DNA from: Desulforhabdus sp. TSK
GTDB lineage: Bacteria; Desulfobacterota; Syntrophobacteria; Syntrophobacterales; Syntrophobacteraceae
Assembly: GCF_022836495.1 (NCBI RefSeq)
Contig: NZ_BQXM01000010.1
Coordinates: 62,001-126,000, forward strand
DNA length: 64,000 nt
Direction of reading: 5' to 3'
Below the pieces are notes generated by a model that saw only the letters and a list, made by a program, of their open reading frames with translations, had not been told where the DNA came from and made no database searches. This document shows positions 33,115 through 44,607 of this stretch, one piece after another; the first letter of the stretch is position 1, and each line of letters starts with the position of its first letter. Both the position numbers and the translations under genes were made by a program.

Positions 33115-33864
33115 TTACAGGTGGCTCAAGATATCAGGTCCATTGTCCGTAACCGCGACAGTATGCTCGAAATGTGCAGAAATTTTTCGGTCCACCGTCA
33201 CAGCCGTCCACTTGTCCTTGAGGATCTCGACCTCGGGTCGTCCCAGATTGATCATGGGCTCGATGGCGAAAACCATTCCAGCCTTAAGTTTAACCCCGCG
33301 GCCAGGAGGACCGTAATTGGGAATCTGGGGGCTTTCATGAAGGTGCTGACCGATGCCGTGCCCCACAAATTCCCTTACCACCGAATACCCCCGGGATTCG
33401 ACATAAGACTGGATGGCATGCGAAATATCAGAGAGGCGGTTTCCCACCACGACCTGACTGATGCCCGCGTGCAACGACTCTTCCGTGGCTGTGCACAGAA
33501 GCTGAGCTTCTTCGGAGATCCGGCCCACCGGAACCGTGATGGCCGAATCCCCGAAATAATTATCGAAAACCACACCGAAATCGATGCTGATGATGTCGCC
33601 TTCCTGAAGATGGCGCTTCCTGGAAGGCATGCCGTGTACAACTTCTTCATTGACCGAGGTGCACAATGCAAAGGGATACCCCTGGTATCCCTTGAAAGCG
33701 GGCCTGGCCTTATGCTTACGGGCCAGGTCCTCACTGATCTGGTTCAATTCGAATGTCGTAACACCCGGTAGAACGTGCTCTTTCAGCTTCAGCAAAACTT
33801 CCGCTACGATGAGGGATGCTTTACGTATTTTTTCTATCTCACGTTGAGAACGAAGTGTGATCAA
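33115..33864 (-). CDS. map: Methionine aminopeptidase type I
   Basis: 249 residues, TTG start (33864) 7 nt after GAGGG; N-terminus MITLRSQREIEKIRKA is canonical. Metal-binding residues lie in IDFGVVFDNYFGDSAIT (two Asp), GHGIGQHLHESPQIPNYG (His), FAIEPMINLG (Glu) and the final EHTVAVT (Glu). Removes the initiator Met. Starts 11 bp after the adk stop. Confidence 0.97.
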   Translation of the reverse strand: MITLRSQREIEKIRKASLIVAEVLLKLKEHVLPGVTTFELNQISEDLARKHKARPAFKGYQGYPFALCTSVNEEVVHGMPSRKRHLQEGDIISIDFGVVFDNYFGDSAITVPVGRISEEAQLLCTATEESLHAGISQVVVGNRLSDISHAIQSYVESRGYSVVREFVGHGIGQHLHESPQIPNYGPPGRGVKLKAGMVFAIEPMINLGRPEVEILKDKWTAVTVDRKISAHFEHTVAVTDNGPDILSHL

Positions 33865-33875
33865 CGAAAAACCCT

Positions 33876-34547
<672 letters not shown>

Positions 34548-34634
34548 TCATCCGTTATATGAGATTTCACTGCTGGCCATGATGGAGCGAATACCGATAC
34601 CCTGCTTGCGGCTTTTTCCCAGCCTATGGACCTC

Positions 34635-35942
34635 TCAACGGCGTCCGCGAACACGTCCCTGCTTGAGAAAGCCCTCGTAGTGACGTGAAAGCATATGCGC
34701 CTCGATCTGGCCCAGCGTATCCATGGCTACCCCGATAACGATGAGGAGCGCCGTACCGCCGAAATAGAACGGCACATTGAACCGCTGGATGAGGATCGTC
34801 GGCAGAACGCATACTGCCGAAATGTAAATCGCACCGCCCAAAGTGATGCGGCTCAAAACCTTGTCGATGTAATCCGCCGTGGGCCTGCCGGGGCGGATTC
34901 CCGGAATGAAGCCACCGTATTTCTTCATGTTGTCGGCCACGTCCACCGGGTTGAAGACGATGGCTGTGTAAAAAAAGCAGAAGAAGACGATGAATGCCAC
35001 GTACATGACGGAATAAAGCCAATGGCCCGGTGTGAGGCTCTTGGCCACGGACTGCACCCAGGGCACGTGGATGAAGTTCGCTACCGTGGCAGGAAACATG
35101 ATGATGGAAGAAGCAAAGATGGGCGGAATGACCCCGGCCGTGTTGATCTTGAGCGGGATGTGCGTGTTCTGCCCACCATAGATGCGCCTCCCCACAACTC
35201 GTTTGGCGTATTGCACGGGAATCCGGCGTTGTCCCCGTTCGGCGAAAATGATGACACCCACCACCGCGACCATGAAAATCAGGAGGATCAAAGTGAGAAA
35301 AATGCTCATTTCACCGGTCTTGGTCAACCGCAGGGTGTTGATGAGAGCGTTGGGCAGGCCGGCCACGATGCCTGCATAGATGATGAGAGAAATCCCGTTG
35401 CCAATGCCGTGCTCGGTGATCTGTTCACCGAGCCACATGATAAAAGCGGTTCCCGCGGTGAGGGTGATGACGGTTGTGATCCGGAAGCCCCATCCTGGAA
35501 ACAGGACGACCATTTCACCGCCGGGACCCGACATTCCCTCCAGGCCGAAGGCGATACCGAATCCCTGGATGATGGCGAGAACGACCGTGCCATAGCGGGT
35601 ATACTGGGTGATTTTCTTGCGTCCTGCCTCTCCTTCCTTGCTGAGGCGTTCCAGTGTGGGAATGACCACCGTGAGCAGCTGAAGAATGATGGACGCACTG
35701 ATATAGGGCATGATCCCGAGAGCAAAAACCGAAAGCTGGCTTAGAGCGCCGCCGGAAAACATATCGAACAGTCCCAGGAGGGTTCCCTGGGCTGCCCGAA
35801 AGAATGCGGCCAAAGCCTCATTGTTGATGCCCGGAGTCGGAATATGGGCGCCAATGCGGTAAACGGCAAGAAGGAGAAGGGTCATCCCAATCCTGCGTTT
35901 GAGCTCAGGAATTCTACCGATATTCTGAAACCCTGTAATCAC
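34635..35942 (-). CDS. secY: Preprotein translocase subunit SecY
   Basis: 435 residues, ten TM helices. Plug and pore features such as [20 protein letters not shown] and [20 protein letters not shown] are present. GTG start at 35942, only 3 nt after the rplO stop, so translation is probably coupled. 117 bp separate it from adk. Confidence 0.97.
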   Translation of the reverse strand: MITGFQNIGRIPELKRRIGMTLLLLAVYRIGAHIPTPGINNEALAAFFRAAQGTLLGLFDMFSGGALSQLSVFALGIMPYISASIILQLLTVVIPTLERLSKEGEAGRKKITQYTRYGTVVLAIIQGFGIAFGLEGMSGPGGEMVVLFPGWGFRITTVITLTAGTAFIMWLGEQITEHGIGNGISLIIYAGIVAGLPNALINTLRLTKTGEMSIFLTLILLIFMVAVVGVIIFAERGQRRIPVQYAKRVVGRRIYGGQNTHIPLKINTAGVIPPIFASSIIMFPATVANFIHVPWVQSVAKSLTPGHWLYSVMYVAFIVFFCFFYTAIVFNPVDVADNMKKYGGFIPGIRPGRPTADYIDKVLSRITLGGAIYISAVCVLPTILIQRFNVPFYFGGTALLIVIGVAMDTLGQIEAHMLSRHYEGFLKQGRVRGRR

Positions 35943-35945
35943 CCT

Positions 35946-36404
35946 TTAATTCCTTTTTTGAGGAACGATCAATTCGACTCGGCCACCGGCTGCTTCAATC
36001 TTTTGGACAGCTGCAGCACTGGCTTTATGTACATGAACGGTCAAGGGGGAATTGACTTCACCATCACCCAATAATTTGATGCCATCAAAGAGCTTTTTGA
36101 CCAGGCCGGCTTCGAAAAAGTCGTGAAGGGCAACTTCGGTGCCACTCTCAAAAACCTGGAGGTCCCCCACATTGACCACTGCAAACTGCTTTTTGAAGGG
36201 GTTTTTGAAGCCGCGTTTGGGAATGCGACGCTGAAGCGGCATCTGCCCGCCCTCGAACCATGGAGGAGTGCCTCCGCCGGAACGGGCATTCTGGCCCTTG
36301 GAGCCACGAGCGGCAGTCTTGCCAAGGCCGGAGCCCGGACCACGGCCGATGCGCTTTTTGGTCTTCTTTGCTCCTGGAGCGGGAGCCAAATCGTCAAGTC
36401 TCAT
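35946..36404 (-). CDS. rplO: 50S ribosomal protein L15
   Basis: 152 residues. Begins [20 protein letters not shown], then [18 protein letters not shown], and ends with the [10 protein letters not shown] strand. Normal length and position before secY. Confidence 0.97.
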   Translation of the reverse strand: MRLDDLAPAPGAKKTKKRIGRGPGSGLGKTAARGSKGQNARSGGGTPPWFEGGQMPLQRRIPKRGFKNPFKKQFAVVNVGDLQVFESGTEVALHDFFEAGLVKKLFDGIKLLGDGEVNSPLTVHVHKASAAAVQKIEAAGGRVELIVPQKRN

Positions 36405-36448
36405 GGAAACACCTGTTCTATCTGTGTGATCAAAATAAATTTAAGGAG

Positions 36449-36631
36449 CTATCGCTCGGTCACCTCGACGAGATGAATCACTTTGCGAATGGCGCCAACG
36501 ATGGTTGGAGTGCTGTAAAGATCAACCGTCTTATTGAGTCTGGTGAGCCCGAGAGCCTTCAGGATGATCCGGTATTTTTCCGGGCGGCCTATGGGGCTTC
36601 GGACCAGTTTCACTTGTATGGGCTTTGCCAT
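36449..36631 (-). CDS. rpmD: 50S ribosomal protein L30
   Basis: 60 residues: IQVKLVRSPIGRPEKYRIIL, ALGLTRLNKTVDLYSTP and a VIHLVEV end. Usual short bacterial form between rpsE and rplO. Confidence 0.95.
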   Translation of the reverse strand: MAKPIQVKLVRSPIGRPEKYRIILKALGLTRLNKTVDLYSTPTIVGAIRKVIHLVEVTER

Positions 36632-36661
36632 GTTCAGTTCCTTTGACAGGTGAAGAGGACC

Positions 36662-37165
36662 TTATGCTCGCATCTCCTGAGCATCGATGCCACGAATTTT
36701 GGATACGGCCTCGATGCTGCGAAGACGCTTCAACCCCTCTAGGGTCGCCTTGACGACGTTGTGGGGATTACGGGAGCCGATGCACTTGGTCAAGATGTTA
36801 TGGATACCGGCAGCTTCCATGATGGCGCGGACCGCACCCCCTGCAATGACACCCGTACCGGGAGAAGCCGGTTTCAGGACAACGGACGCGGCACCGAAGC
36901 ACCCCAGAATTTCATGGGGGATGGTCCCGCCCTCAATAAGGGGAACATCAAACATGCTCCGTTTGGCTGATTCCATGCCTTTGCGAATGGCTTCAGGGAC
37001 TTCGTTGGCTTTGCCGAGGCTGAATCCCACACGGCCATTACCGTCACCGACCACCACAATGGCACTAAAGGAAAAGCGGCGTCCACCCTTAACGACTTTT
37101 GCCACACGGCTGATATGGACCACTTTGTCGATCAATTGCAGTTGGCTCGATTCCGCAGCTATCAA
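36662..37165 (-). CDS. rpsE: 30S ribosomal protein S5
   Basis: 167 residues. TTG start at 37165, 8 nt after [25 protein letters not shown] and [20 protein letters not shown] are diagnostic; [19 protein letters not shown] follows in the second domain. Confidence 0.97.
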   Translation of the reverse strand: MIAAESSQLQLIDKVVHISRVAKVVKGGRRFSFSAIVVVGDGNGRVGFSLGKANEVPEAIRKGMESAKRSMFDVPLIEGGTIPHEILGCFGAASVVLKPASPGTGVIAGGAVRAIMEAAGIHNILTKCIGSRNPHNVVKATLEGLKRLRSIEAVSKIRGIDAQEMRA

Positions 37166-37198
37166 TTTATTTGCCTCCGTTGGATGTAAAACCTGTAT

Positions 37199-37570
37199 TT
37201 AAAAATCTAAACCCGCCTCACGGGCCGCATCTGCGAGCGCTTGAACCCGACCGTGGTAAATGAAGCCGTTCCGATCGAAAACGACCTTGGCAATGCCCTT
37301 CTCAAGGGCCTTCCGGGCGATGAGCTCACCCACCCGCTTGGCTGCACCGACTTTGCCGGCAGCCATTTCGCCTTCCTTGTACTCCGATGAGAGAGTGGAG
37401 GTCGCGACCAGCGTGATGCCCTGTACGTCGTCGACGATCTGCGCGTATATGTGCTTGTCACTGCGGAAAATGGAAAGGCGCGGCCGTTCCCCTGTTCCCG
37501 TGATGTTCTTGCGGATACGCTTTTTGCGCTTGAGGCGTGCAACCTCTCGTGGATTCGTTTTAAATGGCAT
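37199..37570 (-). CDS. rplR: 50S ribosomal protein L18
   Basis: 123 residues. [34 protein letters not shown] and the C-terminal [20 protein letters not shown] are typical. Binds 5S rRNA. Confidence 0.97.
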   Translation of the reverse strand: MPFKTNPREVARLKRKKRIRKNITGTGERPRLSIFRSDKHIYAQIVDDVQGITLVATSTLSSEYKEGEMAAGKVGAAKRVGELIARKALEKGIAKVVFDRNGFIYHGRVQALADAAREAGLDF

Positions 37571-37591
37571 TTGTGCTTCTCCCCATAGTAC

Positions 37592-38134
37592 TTACTTCTT
37601 GGAACCGGTTTTCCCGGCTTTGCGCAGGATATGCTCACCCGCGTAGCGGACACCTTTCCCCTTGTAAGGCTCGACGGGACGAATGGCACGGATGCGCGCC
37701 GCAGTCTGGCCCAGGAGCTCCATGTCAATGCCTTCCAGGTGAATGATGTTTGTACGTTCGACAGAGGCGGTGATTCCCTGCGGAAGGGCAAAATTCACCG
37801 GGTGAGAATAACCAAGATTCAGGTTCAAAACGTTCTGCTGCGCTTCTGCACGGTAGCCGGTGCCCTGGATCTCGAGAGATCTCTTGAAGCCTTCACTGAC
37901 TCCCTTGACCATGTTATGGACCAAAGCCCGCACCAGGCCGTGAAGAGACCGGGACTGGATGCTGTCGTCCCTGCGCTGCACCAGGATCGCATCCGACTCT
38001 AAATTGATATCCAATGTATCAGGCAACTGGCGTGCCAAAGTGCCCTTGGGGCCTTTAACCGTCAAAACAGGCCCGTCCATGGAAACCTTGACGCCCTGAG
38101 GGACTTTGATGGGCAATTTTCCCACACGTGACAT
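37592..38134 (-). CDS. rplF: 50S ribosomal protein L6
   Basis: 180 residues. [20 protein letters not shown] at the N-terminus and [16 protein letters not shown]-like end ([16 protein letters not shown]) are family signatures. 21 bp before rplR. Confidence 0.97.
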   Translation of the reverse strand: MSRVGKLPIKVPQGVKVSMDGPVLTVKGPKGTLARQLPDTLDINLESDAILVQRRDDSIQSRSLHGLVRALVHNMVKGVSEGFKRSLEIQGTGYRAEAQQNVLNLNLGYSHPVNFALPQGITASVERTNIIHLEGIDMELLGQTAARIRAIRPVEPYKGKGVRYAGEHILRKAGKTGSKK

Positions 38135-38207
38135 GACTGTGCTCCTTTACGCCTACACGATCTTACGAAATATGCTCCCGCTCAAGAGGGGGAGGGGGCG
38201 GAATCGG

Positions 38208-38606
38208 CTACCATACAGAACAGAGAAGCTCGCCGCCGATGCGCTCCTTGCGTGCCTGGCGATCCGTCATGACGCCCTTGGAGGTGGATATGATATTGAT
38301 GCCCAGGCCGTTCATGACCCTGGGGATCTCTCCATGTCCCACATACACGCGGCGACCGGGCCTGCTGACGCGCTTGACGCCGGCGATGACCCCTTCACGA
38401 CCCTCACCGTATTTCAGCTGGACTCGCAGGATACCCTGCAAGTCGTCGCGAATGAGCTTGTAATTCTTGATGTAGCCTTCTTCCTTGAGAATACGGGCTA
38501 GACTGGCTTTCATGCGGGAGGCAGGAATGTCCACCTTGTCAAACCGCGCCTTCTGACCATTCTTGATGCGATTCAAGAAATCGGCAATTGTATCCGATAC
38601 GACCAT
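38208..38606 (-). CDS. rpsH: 30S ribosomal protein S8
   Basis: 132 residues. [20 protein letters not shown] and the C-terminal [20 protein letters not shown] are diagnostic. S8 is the usual repressor of spc-operon translation; no target site was sought in detail. Confidence 0.97.
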   Translation of the reverse strand: MVVSDTIADFLNRIKNGQKARFDKVDIPASRMKASLARILKEEGYIKNYKLIRDDLQGILRVQLKYGEGREGVIAGVKRVSRPGRRVYVGHGEIPRVMNGLGINIISTSKGVMTDRQARKERIGGELLCSVW

Positions 38607-38635
38607 AAAACTCGCTCCTTGATAGATGCGCCTGC

Positions 38636-38821
38636 CTACCAGCTGGATTTGATCACGCCTGGAAGCTCACCCTTCAGGGACATCTTGCGAAAGCAGATGC
38701 GGCAAATGCCAAACTGGCGGATGTACCCTCTGGGACGTCCACAGATGGGACAGCGATTGTATGTTCTGACCTTGAATTTCGGCGTGCGCTTCGATTTTGC
38801 GATGAGTGACTTCTTAGCCAA
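38636..38821 (-). CDS. rpsN: 30S ribosomal protein S14, zinc-binding type
   Basis: 61 residues from a TTG start at 38821, 5 nt after a full AAGGAGG; the ATG five codons earlier overlaps that ribosome site. Product starts [18 protein letters not shown]. Zinc ligands in CPICGRP and CRICF. Short C+ form. Confidence 0.96.
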   Translation of the reverse strand: MAKKSLIAKSKRTPKFKVRTYNRCPICGRPRGYIRQFGICRICFRKMSLKGELPGVIKSSW

Positions 38822-38843
38822 TGTTGCCTCCTTCATCTCCCGT

Positions 38844-39383
38844 TTAGCGCTTGAAAGGCATGCCCATCAGATCGAGGAGTGTACGCGCCTCGTCATCCGT
38901 TTGAGCGTTGGTAACGATGGTGATGTTCATGCCTTTGATTTTGTCAATCTTGTCATAATCGATTTCCGGAAAAATGATGTGCTCCTTGATGCCGAGAGTA
39001 TAGTTTCCGCGGCCATCGAGAGCCTTGGATGAGATCCCCCGGAAGTCTCGGACTCGAGGAAGCGCGACATTGACCATCTTGTCGAAGAACTCATACATAC
39101 GGTCACCACGCAGCGTCACCATGCAGCCAATGGGCATCCCTTTACGCAGCTTGAAAGCGGCGATGCTCTGACGTGCGCGTGTGATGACGGGCTTCTGGCC
39201 TGCGATCTGTGCAAGCTCCTGTGTTGCCGAATCCAGAATCTTGATGTTCTGAATTGCCTCGCCCAGCCCCATGTTGAGAATGATCTTGGTCATTTTGGGG
39301 ATCTGCATCGGGCTCTTGTAGCGAAATTTTTCCTGCAGCTTCGGGATAATCTCGCTCTCATAAATTTCCTGCATTCTTGCCAT
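38844..39383 (-). CDS. rplE: 50S ribosomal protein L5
   Basis: 179 residues. [38 protein letters not shown] and [19 protein letters not shown] are typical. Binds 5S rRNA and contacts P-site tRNA. Confidence 0.97.
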   Translation of the reverse strand: MARMQEIYESEIIPKLQEKFRYKSPMQIPKMTKIILNMGLGEAIQNIKILDSATQELAQIAGQKPVITRARQSIAAFKLRKGMPIGCMVTLRGDRMYEFFDKMVNVALPRVRDFRGISSKALDGRGNYTLGIKEHIIFPEIDYDKIDKIKGMNITIVTNAQTDDEARTLLDLMGMPFKR

Positions 39384-39421
39384 GAATTGCCTCCACTCCT
39401 AAACCCTTGCCATGGACGTCT

Positions 39422-39751
39422 CTAGTCGATGACTTCTTTGCATTTCTTGCAATAACGAACCTTGCGGTTGTCATCGAGTATTTTATAGCCCACTCGGGTC
39501 GGATCGGTACATTTGGAGCACACCAACATGAGATTGGAAATCTCGATGGGAGCTTCCTTCTCAAGGATTCCCCCCTGCCGGCTCTGAGCACCAGGACGCA
39601 TGTGGCGTTTCACCATGTTGAGCTTTTCCACAATGGCCCGGTTCTTCTTGGGAACGAGTCGCAGCACCTTGCCGCTCTTTCCCTTGTCTTTGCCGGCAAT
39701 CACCATAACCGTATCGTTCTTCTTGATATGAAATTTTTTCTGAACTTCCAT
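39422..39751 (-). CDS. rplX: 50S ribosomal protein L24
   Basis: 109 residues. KOW motif VMVIAGKDKGKSGKVLRLVP; the C-terminal zinc site CSKCTDPTRVGYK and CKKC is kept. Follows rplN by 22 bp. Confidence 0.97.
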   Translation of the reverse strand: MEVQKKFHIKKNDTVMVIAGKDKGKSGKVLRLVPKKNRAIVEKLNMVKRHMRPGAQSRQGGILEKEAPIEISNLMLVCSKCTDPTRVGYKILDDNRKVRYCKKCKEVID

Positions 39752-39773
39752 TGGTCCAGTTTCCTTATACCCA

Positions 39774-40142
39774 CTAAAGCACTTCGGGAGCGAGGGAGAT
39801 GATTTTCATAAATTGTTTGGCGCGCAATTCCCTCGCCACCGGTCCAAAAATGCGTGTTCCAATGGGCTCTTTGGCTGCGTTGATGAGGACAGCCGAATTG
39901 TCGTCGAATTTGATATAGGAGCCATCGGGCCGCCGCACTTCCTTCTTGGTACGAACGACGACGGCCTTCAGCACATCGCCTTTCTTGACCTTGGCATTGG
40001 GAATGGCTTCCTGGACAGAAACCACGATAATGTCTCCCAGCGTGGCGTAGCGCCTCCGGGTTCCCCCAAGTACCTTGATGCAGTAGAGACGCTTGGCACC
40101 GGAATTGTCGGCGGCGTTGAGTTGAGTTTCGGTTTGAATCAT
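39774..40142 (-). CDS. rplN: 50S ribosomal protein L14
   Basis: 122 residues. [40 protein letters not shown] and [20 protein letters not shown] are diagnostic. First gene of the spc part of the cluster. Confidence 0.98.
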   Translation of the reverse strand: MIQTETQLNAADNSGAKRLYCIKVLGGTRRRYATLGDIIVVSVQEAIPNAKVKKGDVLKAVVVRTKKEVRRPDGSYIKFDDNSAVLINAAKEPIGTRIFGPVARELRAKQFMKIISLAPEVL

Positions 40143-40211
40143 GGTTTACTCCGTTTTTGCATTGCTGTCAAAACCGCCCCATTGTCGCGGGGGAGTGACG
40201 CAGCGCAGGGG

Positions 40212-40475
40212 CTAGAGAGCCGCTTTTTCCAAAATCTTCACCACGACCCAGCGTTTGTCCTTGCTGAGAGGGCGGCTTTCCTCGATGAGTACTCGATCGC
40301 CGATCTGACATGCGTTGAGTGCATCGTGGGCTTTGAACTTGTTTTGGCGGCGAATAAATTTACGATACTTCTGATGATGGATCAGGCGGTCTACCGAAAC
40401 CACAACGGTTTTGTCCATCTTGTTGCTTGTCACCATGCCGACGCGCGTCTTTTTCGCTGACTTCTGCTCTTCCAT
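40212..40475 (-). CDS. rpsQ: 30S ribosomal protein S17
   Basis: 87 residues from ATG 40475; an ATG at 40490 overlaps the rpmC stop codon and would add five residues. RVGMVTSNKMDKTVVVSVDR and GDRVLIEESRPLSKDKRWVV are diagnostic. Last gene of the S10 part. Confidence 0.94.
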   Translation of the reverse strand: MEEQKSAKKTRVGMVTSNKMDKTVVVSVDRLIHHQKYRKFIRRQNKFKAHDALNACQIGDRVLIEESRPLSKDKRWVVVKILEKAAL

Positions 40476-40486
40476 AGATCGTGCCC

Positions 40487-40687
40487 TCATGCCGCAGGTT
40501 TCTGTTCCATCTCTCGCAAGACCGTAAGGATCTGTGCGATGTCCTTGCGGGTCTTGGGGAGTTGAGCGGTATTTTCCAGCTGCCCGGTGACATGCTGAAA
40601 TTTTAGATTAAAAAGCGCCTCTCGAAGCTGGGACAGCTTCTGGAGGAGCTCGTCTCTGGTCATATCGCGTAAAGAGCTGGCTTTCAT
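40487..40687 (-). CDS. rpmC: 50S ribosomal protein L29
   Basis: 66 residues. [20 protein letters not shown] and [20 protein letters not shown] are typical. Overlaps rplP by 4 bp. Confidence 0.96.
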   Translation of the reverse strand: MKASSLRDMTRDELLQKLSQLREALFNLKFQHVTGQLENTAQLPKTRKDIAQILTVLREMEQKPAA

Positions 40688-41100
40688 AGTACATCCTGTC
40701 TTGATACGAAACGCAGGGGAAGGGGGAGCTTGTGAGATGCCAAACCAAGGGCCTCTCTGGCTACCGACTCGGGAACGCCTTTGATCTCATAAAGGATGCG
40801 GCCCGGCTTGATGACGGCCACCCATCCCTCAGGGGAACCTTTCCCTTTGCCCATACGCGTTTCAGCAGGCTTTTTGGTGAAGGGCTTGTCGGGAAAAATG
40901 CGGATCCAAACCTTGCCGCCACGCTTCACATGCCGGGTGATGGCGATACGTGCGGCTTCAATCTGCCTGGAAGTCAGGTAACCACACCCCAATGCCTTGA
41001 GGCCGAAATCCCCGAAGCTGAGGTCGCTCCCGCGAAATGCGGTGCCGGTCATGCGACCCTTTTGCTGCTTTCTGAATTTGACTCGTTTTGGTGCTAACAT
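40684..41100 (-). CDS. rplP: 50S ribosomal protein L16
   Basis: 138 residues. [20 protein letters not shown] and [20 protein letters not shown] are diagnostic. An unusual 172-bp spacer with repeats separates it from rpsC. Confidence 0.97.
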   Translation of the reverse strand: MLAPKRVKFRKQQKGRMTGTAFRGSDLSFGDFGLKALGCGYLTSRQIEAARIAITRHVKRGGKVWIRIFPDKPFTKKPAETRMGKGKGSPEGWVAVIKPGRILYEIKGVPESVAREALGLASHKLPLPLRFVSRQDVL

Positions 41101-41145
41101 TGAAACTTCTCCTGTTCGTCACCGTTCGGACGCTGTCGCTTTGGA

Positions 41146-41254
41146 GCTCATGGCTGATAGCCCACGGCTCATGGCTGATAGTCGTGTATACCGGTGTCTT
41201 ACGCTGTAGCCCATTTCCGGTGGTCCTGAACTACAAGCTATGAGCGATGAGCTA
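41146..41254. repeat. GCTCATGGCTGATAG repeats in the rpsC-rplP spacer
   Basis: Two direct copies of GCTCATGGCTGATAG start at 41146 and 41167, and a complementary tract AGCTATGAGCGATGAGCTAT lies at 41237-41254, so the transcript can fold into a long imperfect hairpin inside the S10 operon. No coding function seen. Confidence 0.75.
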
Positions 41255-41272
41255 TCCCGCCGGAAGACGCAA

Positions 41273-41899
41273 TCAGGGGAGAACCTCACCCTTGAAAATC
41301 CACACTTTCACTCCGATGATGCCGTAAGTCGTCTTGGCGAGGGCCGTGCCGTAGTCGATATCGGCTCGCAGTGTATGGAGGGGAACCCTGCCTTCACGAT
41401 ACCATTCGCGACGAGCCATTTCTGCGCCGCCAAGCCTTCCCGATGAGGCAACCCGGACGCCCTTGGCTCCGAACTTGAGAGCAGCCGTCACGGCGCGCTT
41501 CATGGCGCGACGAAATGCGACGCGGCGAACGAGCTGCAGCGCAATATTCTCACCCACCAGGGTGGCATCCAGTTCGGGCCGCCGCACCTCCTGGATGTCA
41601 ATGAGAATTTCCCTCTTGAACTTCTTCTCGAGGTCTCGCCGCAATGCTTCGATTTCGGACCCCTTCTTGCCGATGACGATACCGGGTCTCGCAGTGAAAA
41701 TGCGAATTTTGACCTTGTTGGCCGCCCGCTCGATCTCCACTTTGGCAATACCTGCGTGGAACAGACGGGTCTTGATGTAATCACGGATCATGCGGTCTTC
41801 ATAAACCAGCTTGGAATAGTCTTTGGTAGCGAACCACTTGGAATCCCAAGTTTTGATCACGCCCAGACGAAATCCCGTCGGATGTACCTTTTGTCCCAA
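41273..41899 (-). CDS. rpsC: 30S ribosomal protein S3
   Basis: 208 residues, TTG start at 41899 after GGAGG; N-terminus [20 protein letters not shown] is canonical. KH domain [21 protein letters not shown]-terminus ends normally at [14 protein letters not shown]. Spacers of 149 and 172 bp lie on either side, where most bacteria have close spacing. Confidence 0.97.
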   Translation of the reverse strand: MGQKVHPTGFRLGVIKTWDSKWFATKDYSKLVYEDRMIRDYIKTRLFHAGIAKVEIERAANKVKIRIFTARPGIVIGKKGSEIEALRRDLEKKFKREILIDIQEVRRPELDATLVGENIALQLVRRVAFRRAMKRAVTAALKFGAKGVRVASSGRLGGAEMARREWYREGRVPLHTLRADIDYGTALAKTTYGIIGVKVWIFKGEVLP

Positions 41900-42048
41900 A
41901 CTCCACCTCCGCGCCTTATGGCTGGTCGTCTCTCTCTATTTCCATTGTGTGTGAGGACGACGGTCTCATCGTATGCCTGTTGTCTCTCATATCACGCCCC
42001 TTGGGCCTTGCTTCGGCCGGGGGAGCACACGACCGTATGCTGAAAGTC

Positions 42049-42381
42049 CTATCTTTCAGACAATACGACCGTGATGTGACTGCTTCCTTTAAGGATTCTC
42101 GTGGCACGCCCCATGGCTCTCGGGCGAAAGCGCTTCAGGCGTGGCCCCTCATCAACGGTGATCGTCTTGATGAAGAGGTTGTCCACATCCATGGTTTTGG
42201 TGTTCTCGGCGTTGGCCACGGCGGAACGCAGGGTCTTGTTGATCAGACGACAGCTCTTCTTAGGCGAATACTTGAGAATCGTCAAGGCATCCCCCACGTC
42301 CTTGCCACGCACCAGATCGGCCACGAGGCGTGCCTTGTGGGGAGAAACACGCAAGTATTTGCTTACGGCTCTCACTTCCAT
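42049..42381 (-). CDS. rplV: 50S ribosomal protein L22
   Basis: 110 residues. YLRVSPHKARLVADLVRGK and the beta-hairpin region PRLKRFRPRAMGRATRILKG are diagnostic. Overlaps rpsS by one base (stop/start). Confidence 0.97.
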   Translation of the reverse strand: MEVRAVSKYLRVSPHKARLVADLVRGKDVGDALTILKYSPKKSCRLINKTLRSAVANAENTKTMDVDNLFIKTITVDEGPRLKRFRPRAMGRATRILKGSSHITVVLSER

Positions 42382-42668
42382 TACTTCTTCCCTTTCACTT
42401 TAGACTTCTTGTCTCCGGCATGGCCGTAAAAGGTCCGGGTTGGAGCGAATTCCCCCAGTTTGTGTCCCACCATATTTTCTGAAATGAAAACGGGAATGAA
42501 CTTCTTGCCGTTGTGCACAGCAAGGGTGACTCCGACAAACTCAGGCAGAATGGTGGATCTCCTCGACCAGGTCTTAATCACCTTGCGATCGCCTGTGTCT
42601 TTGGCCTTGAAAACTTTGTCCGACAAATGACCATCGACAAATGGTCCCTTTTTTAAAGATCGAGGCAT
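42381..42668 (-). CDS. rpsS: 30S ribosomal protein S19
   Basis: 95 residues from ATG 42668 ([19 protein letters not shown]) with AAGGAG upstream; the frame extends seven codons further. [20 protein letters not shown] and [15 protein letters not shown] are diagnostic. Confidence 0.97.
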   Translation of the reverse strand: MPRSLKKGPFVDGHLSDKVFKAKDTGDRKVIKTWSRRSTILPEFVGVTLAVHNGKKFIPVFISENMVGHKLGEFAPTRTFYGHAGDKKSKVKGKK

Positions 42669-42683
42669 TTCTAACTCCTTCAA

Positions 42684-42794
42684 GCTCATGGCTCATAGCG
42701 CATGGTTCAAATATCCGTTCAGGGTCATAGCATTGCAGTATCGAAGCGGCCGGATCAGGTGCCAGGACTGAGCCATCGGCTATGAGCTATGAGC
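42684..42794. repeat. GAGCTATGAGC hairpin in the rplB-rpsS spacer
   Basis: GCTCATGGCTCATAGC at 42684-42699 pairs with GCTATGAGCTATGAGC at 42779-42794 (15 of 16), with about 79 nt between. Same short-repeat family as in the rpsC-rplP spacer. Confidence 0.75.
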
Positions 42795-42811
42795 CATCAA
42801 CGCCTGACTGA

Positions 42812-43633
42812 CTATTTGCGGCGACGAACGATCAGCTTATCACTCTGCTTGGATTTCCGGGTGCGATAGCCTTTGGTGGGTACCCCCCAGGGTGTACAGG
42901 GATGGCGACCGCCAGAGCTTCGTCCTTCACCACCGCCCATGGGGTGATCGACGGGGTTCATGGCCACACCACGTACATGGGGCCGTTTCCCCTGCCAGCG
43001 TTTGCGTCCCGCCTTGCCAAGGGAGAGGTTCTCGTGCTCGATATTGCCCACCTGGCCGATGCTGGCTTTGCATTCCAGGGGCACCATGCGCATTTCGGTG
43101 GAGGGCAGGCGAAGGATGGCATACTTGCCTTCCTTGGCGATGAGCTGCGTGCTGGAGCCTGCAGATCGAGCAAGCTGCCCGCCCTTGCCGGGTTTCAGCT
43201 CCACATTGTGCAAGACGGTGCCGAGGGGAATATTTACAAGGCGCAGACAATTGCCCGGTTTGATGTCCGCCTCGGGTCCCGTGAGGACGGTGTCGCCCAC
43301 GGTGAGCCCCACGGGAGCAAGGATGTAGCGCTTTTCGCCGTCGACATAGTGCAGGAGAGCGATGTGTGCCGATCGATTGGGATCGTACTCAACGCTTGCG
43401 ACCTTGGCGGGTATATTTTCCTTGTTTCGTTTGAAGTCAACGATGCGATATTGACGCTTGTGTCCGCCGCCCCTCTGCCAAGCCGTCACACGGCCCTGGT
43501 TGTTGCGGCCGCCCGATTTATTGAGAGGCTGCAACAGGCTCTTTTCCGGGGCTGTGCGTGTAATTTCGTCAAACGTGGCATGCGTCTGGAACCGACGACC
43601 GGGGGAGGTCGGATTCACTTTTCTAATGCCCAT
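42812..43633 (-). CDS. rplB: 50S ribosomal protein L2
   Basis: 273 residues. [40 protein letters not shown] and the peptidyl-transferase loop [20 protein letters not shown] are present. 17 bp after rplW. Confidence 0.98.
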   Translation of the reverse strand: MGIRKVNPTSPGRRFQTHATFDEITRTAPEKSLLQPLNKSGGRNNQGRVTAWQRGGGHKRQYRIVDFKRNKENIPAKVASVEYDPNRSAHIALLHYVDGEKRYILAPVGLTVGDTVLTGPEADIKPGNCLRLVNIPLGTVLHNVELKPGKGGQLARSAGSSTQLIAKEGKYAILRLPSTEMRMVPLECKASIGQVGNIEHENLSLGKAGRKRWQGKRPHVRGVAMNPVDHPMGGGEGRSSGGRHPCTPWGVPTKGYRTRKSKQSDKLIVRRRK

Positions 43634-43650
43634 GGATAACCCTCTCTAAC

Positions 43651-43944
43651 TTAGACACCTTCGAAGAATTCAACGCGCTGGCCGGATTTGATGGTCACCA
43701 ATGCCTTCTTCCAGTCGGGGCGCTTCGTGAAGAAACGGCCCACGCGCTTTCTCTTGCCTTTCATGTTCATGGTGGTGACATCCAGCACATCGACTTTGAA
43801 AATCTTTTCCACAGCCTCTTTGATTTCGATCTTGTTGGCCCGTCGATCCACCTCGAAAAGAAGCTTGTTGTGATCTTCCTTTTCCGCCGTGCTTTTCTCG
43901 GTCACCAGAGGTCGTTTGAGTATCTCATACGATTTGGGGTTCAT
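43651..43944 (-). CDS. rplW: 50S ribosomal protein L23
   Basis: 97 residues. [19 protein letters not shown] and [20 protein letters not shown] are typical. Overlaps rplD by 4 bp. Confidence 0.97.
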   Translation of the reverse strand: MNPKSYEILKRPLVTEKSTAEKEDHNKLLFEVDRRANKIEIKEAVEKIFKVDVLDVTTMNMKGKRKRVGRFFTKRPDWKKALVTIKSGQRVEFFEGV

Positions 43945-44564
43945 GATGCAAATGACTCCTCTATTCTTCCAACTGTTTCCCGAGTGACGAGAAGGTTGTG
44001 GTAGTTGAGCAAGTCGTAAACGTTCAAGCCTTCAGATCGCAAAACCTTCACATTGGGAATGTTGCGTGCTGATTTTTCGACGATTTCGTCGGGTTGAGCG
44101 ATCACAACCAGGGTTTTGCCAAGCTCGAAACGGTTCAACAGAGCGGCGAAATCCTTGGTCTTGATGGACTGCATTTGAAACTGGTCGAGCACCGTGAATT
44201 CGCGATCCAGAAGCTTTTGCGTAAGGGCCATTTTCACGGCGAGCTTACGGACTTTCTTGGGGACCTTCATTTCGTAGGAACGCGGCTGCGGCCCGTGAAT
44301 GGTCCCACCACCGCGCCAGACGGGAGAACGACTTGTCCCCGCGCGCGCGCGTCCAGTGCCCTTCTGACGCCAGGGCTTTTTGCCTCCGCCCCGCACTTCA
44401 CTGCGCCCCTTGACCTTTGCCGTTCCGGCACGACGCTTGGCCAGTTGGTAAAGTACCACCTCATGCATGACATGGGGCTTCACCGCGACCGCAAAAATGC
44501 TATCGTTCAGGTCAAGCTGTCCTACTACATCACGATTGGTATTGTAAACATCCACTGTTGGCAT
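43941..44564 (-). CDS. rplD: 50S ribosomal protein L4
   Basis: 207 residues from ATG 44564 (GAGGA 5 nt upstream). [20 protein letters not shown] and [20 protein letters not shown] are diagnostic. An open frame to 44795 overlaps rplC and is not coding. Confidence 0.97.
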   Translation of the reverse strand: MPTVDVYNTNRDVVGQLDLNDSIFAVAVKPHVMHEVVLYQLAKRRAGTAKVKGRSEVRGGGKKPWRQKGTGRARAGTSRSPVWRGGGTIHGPQPRSYEMKVPKKVRKLAVKMALTQKLLDREFTVLDQFQMQSIKTKDFAALLNRFELGKTLVVIAQPDEIVEKSARNIPNVKVLRSEGLNVYDLLNYHNLLVTRETVGRIEESFAS

Positions 44565-44607
44565 GGTGATCCTCAAATTCTTTCCGGTCCATTCCGCCGT
44601 ATTCGCA

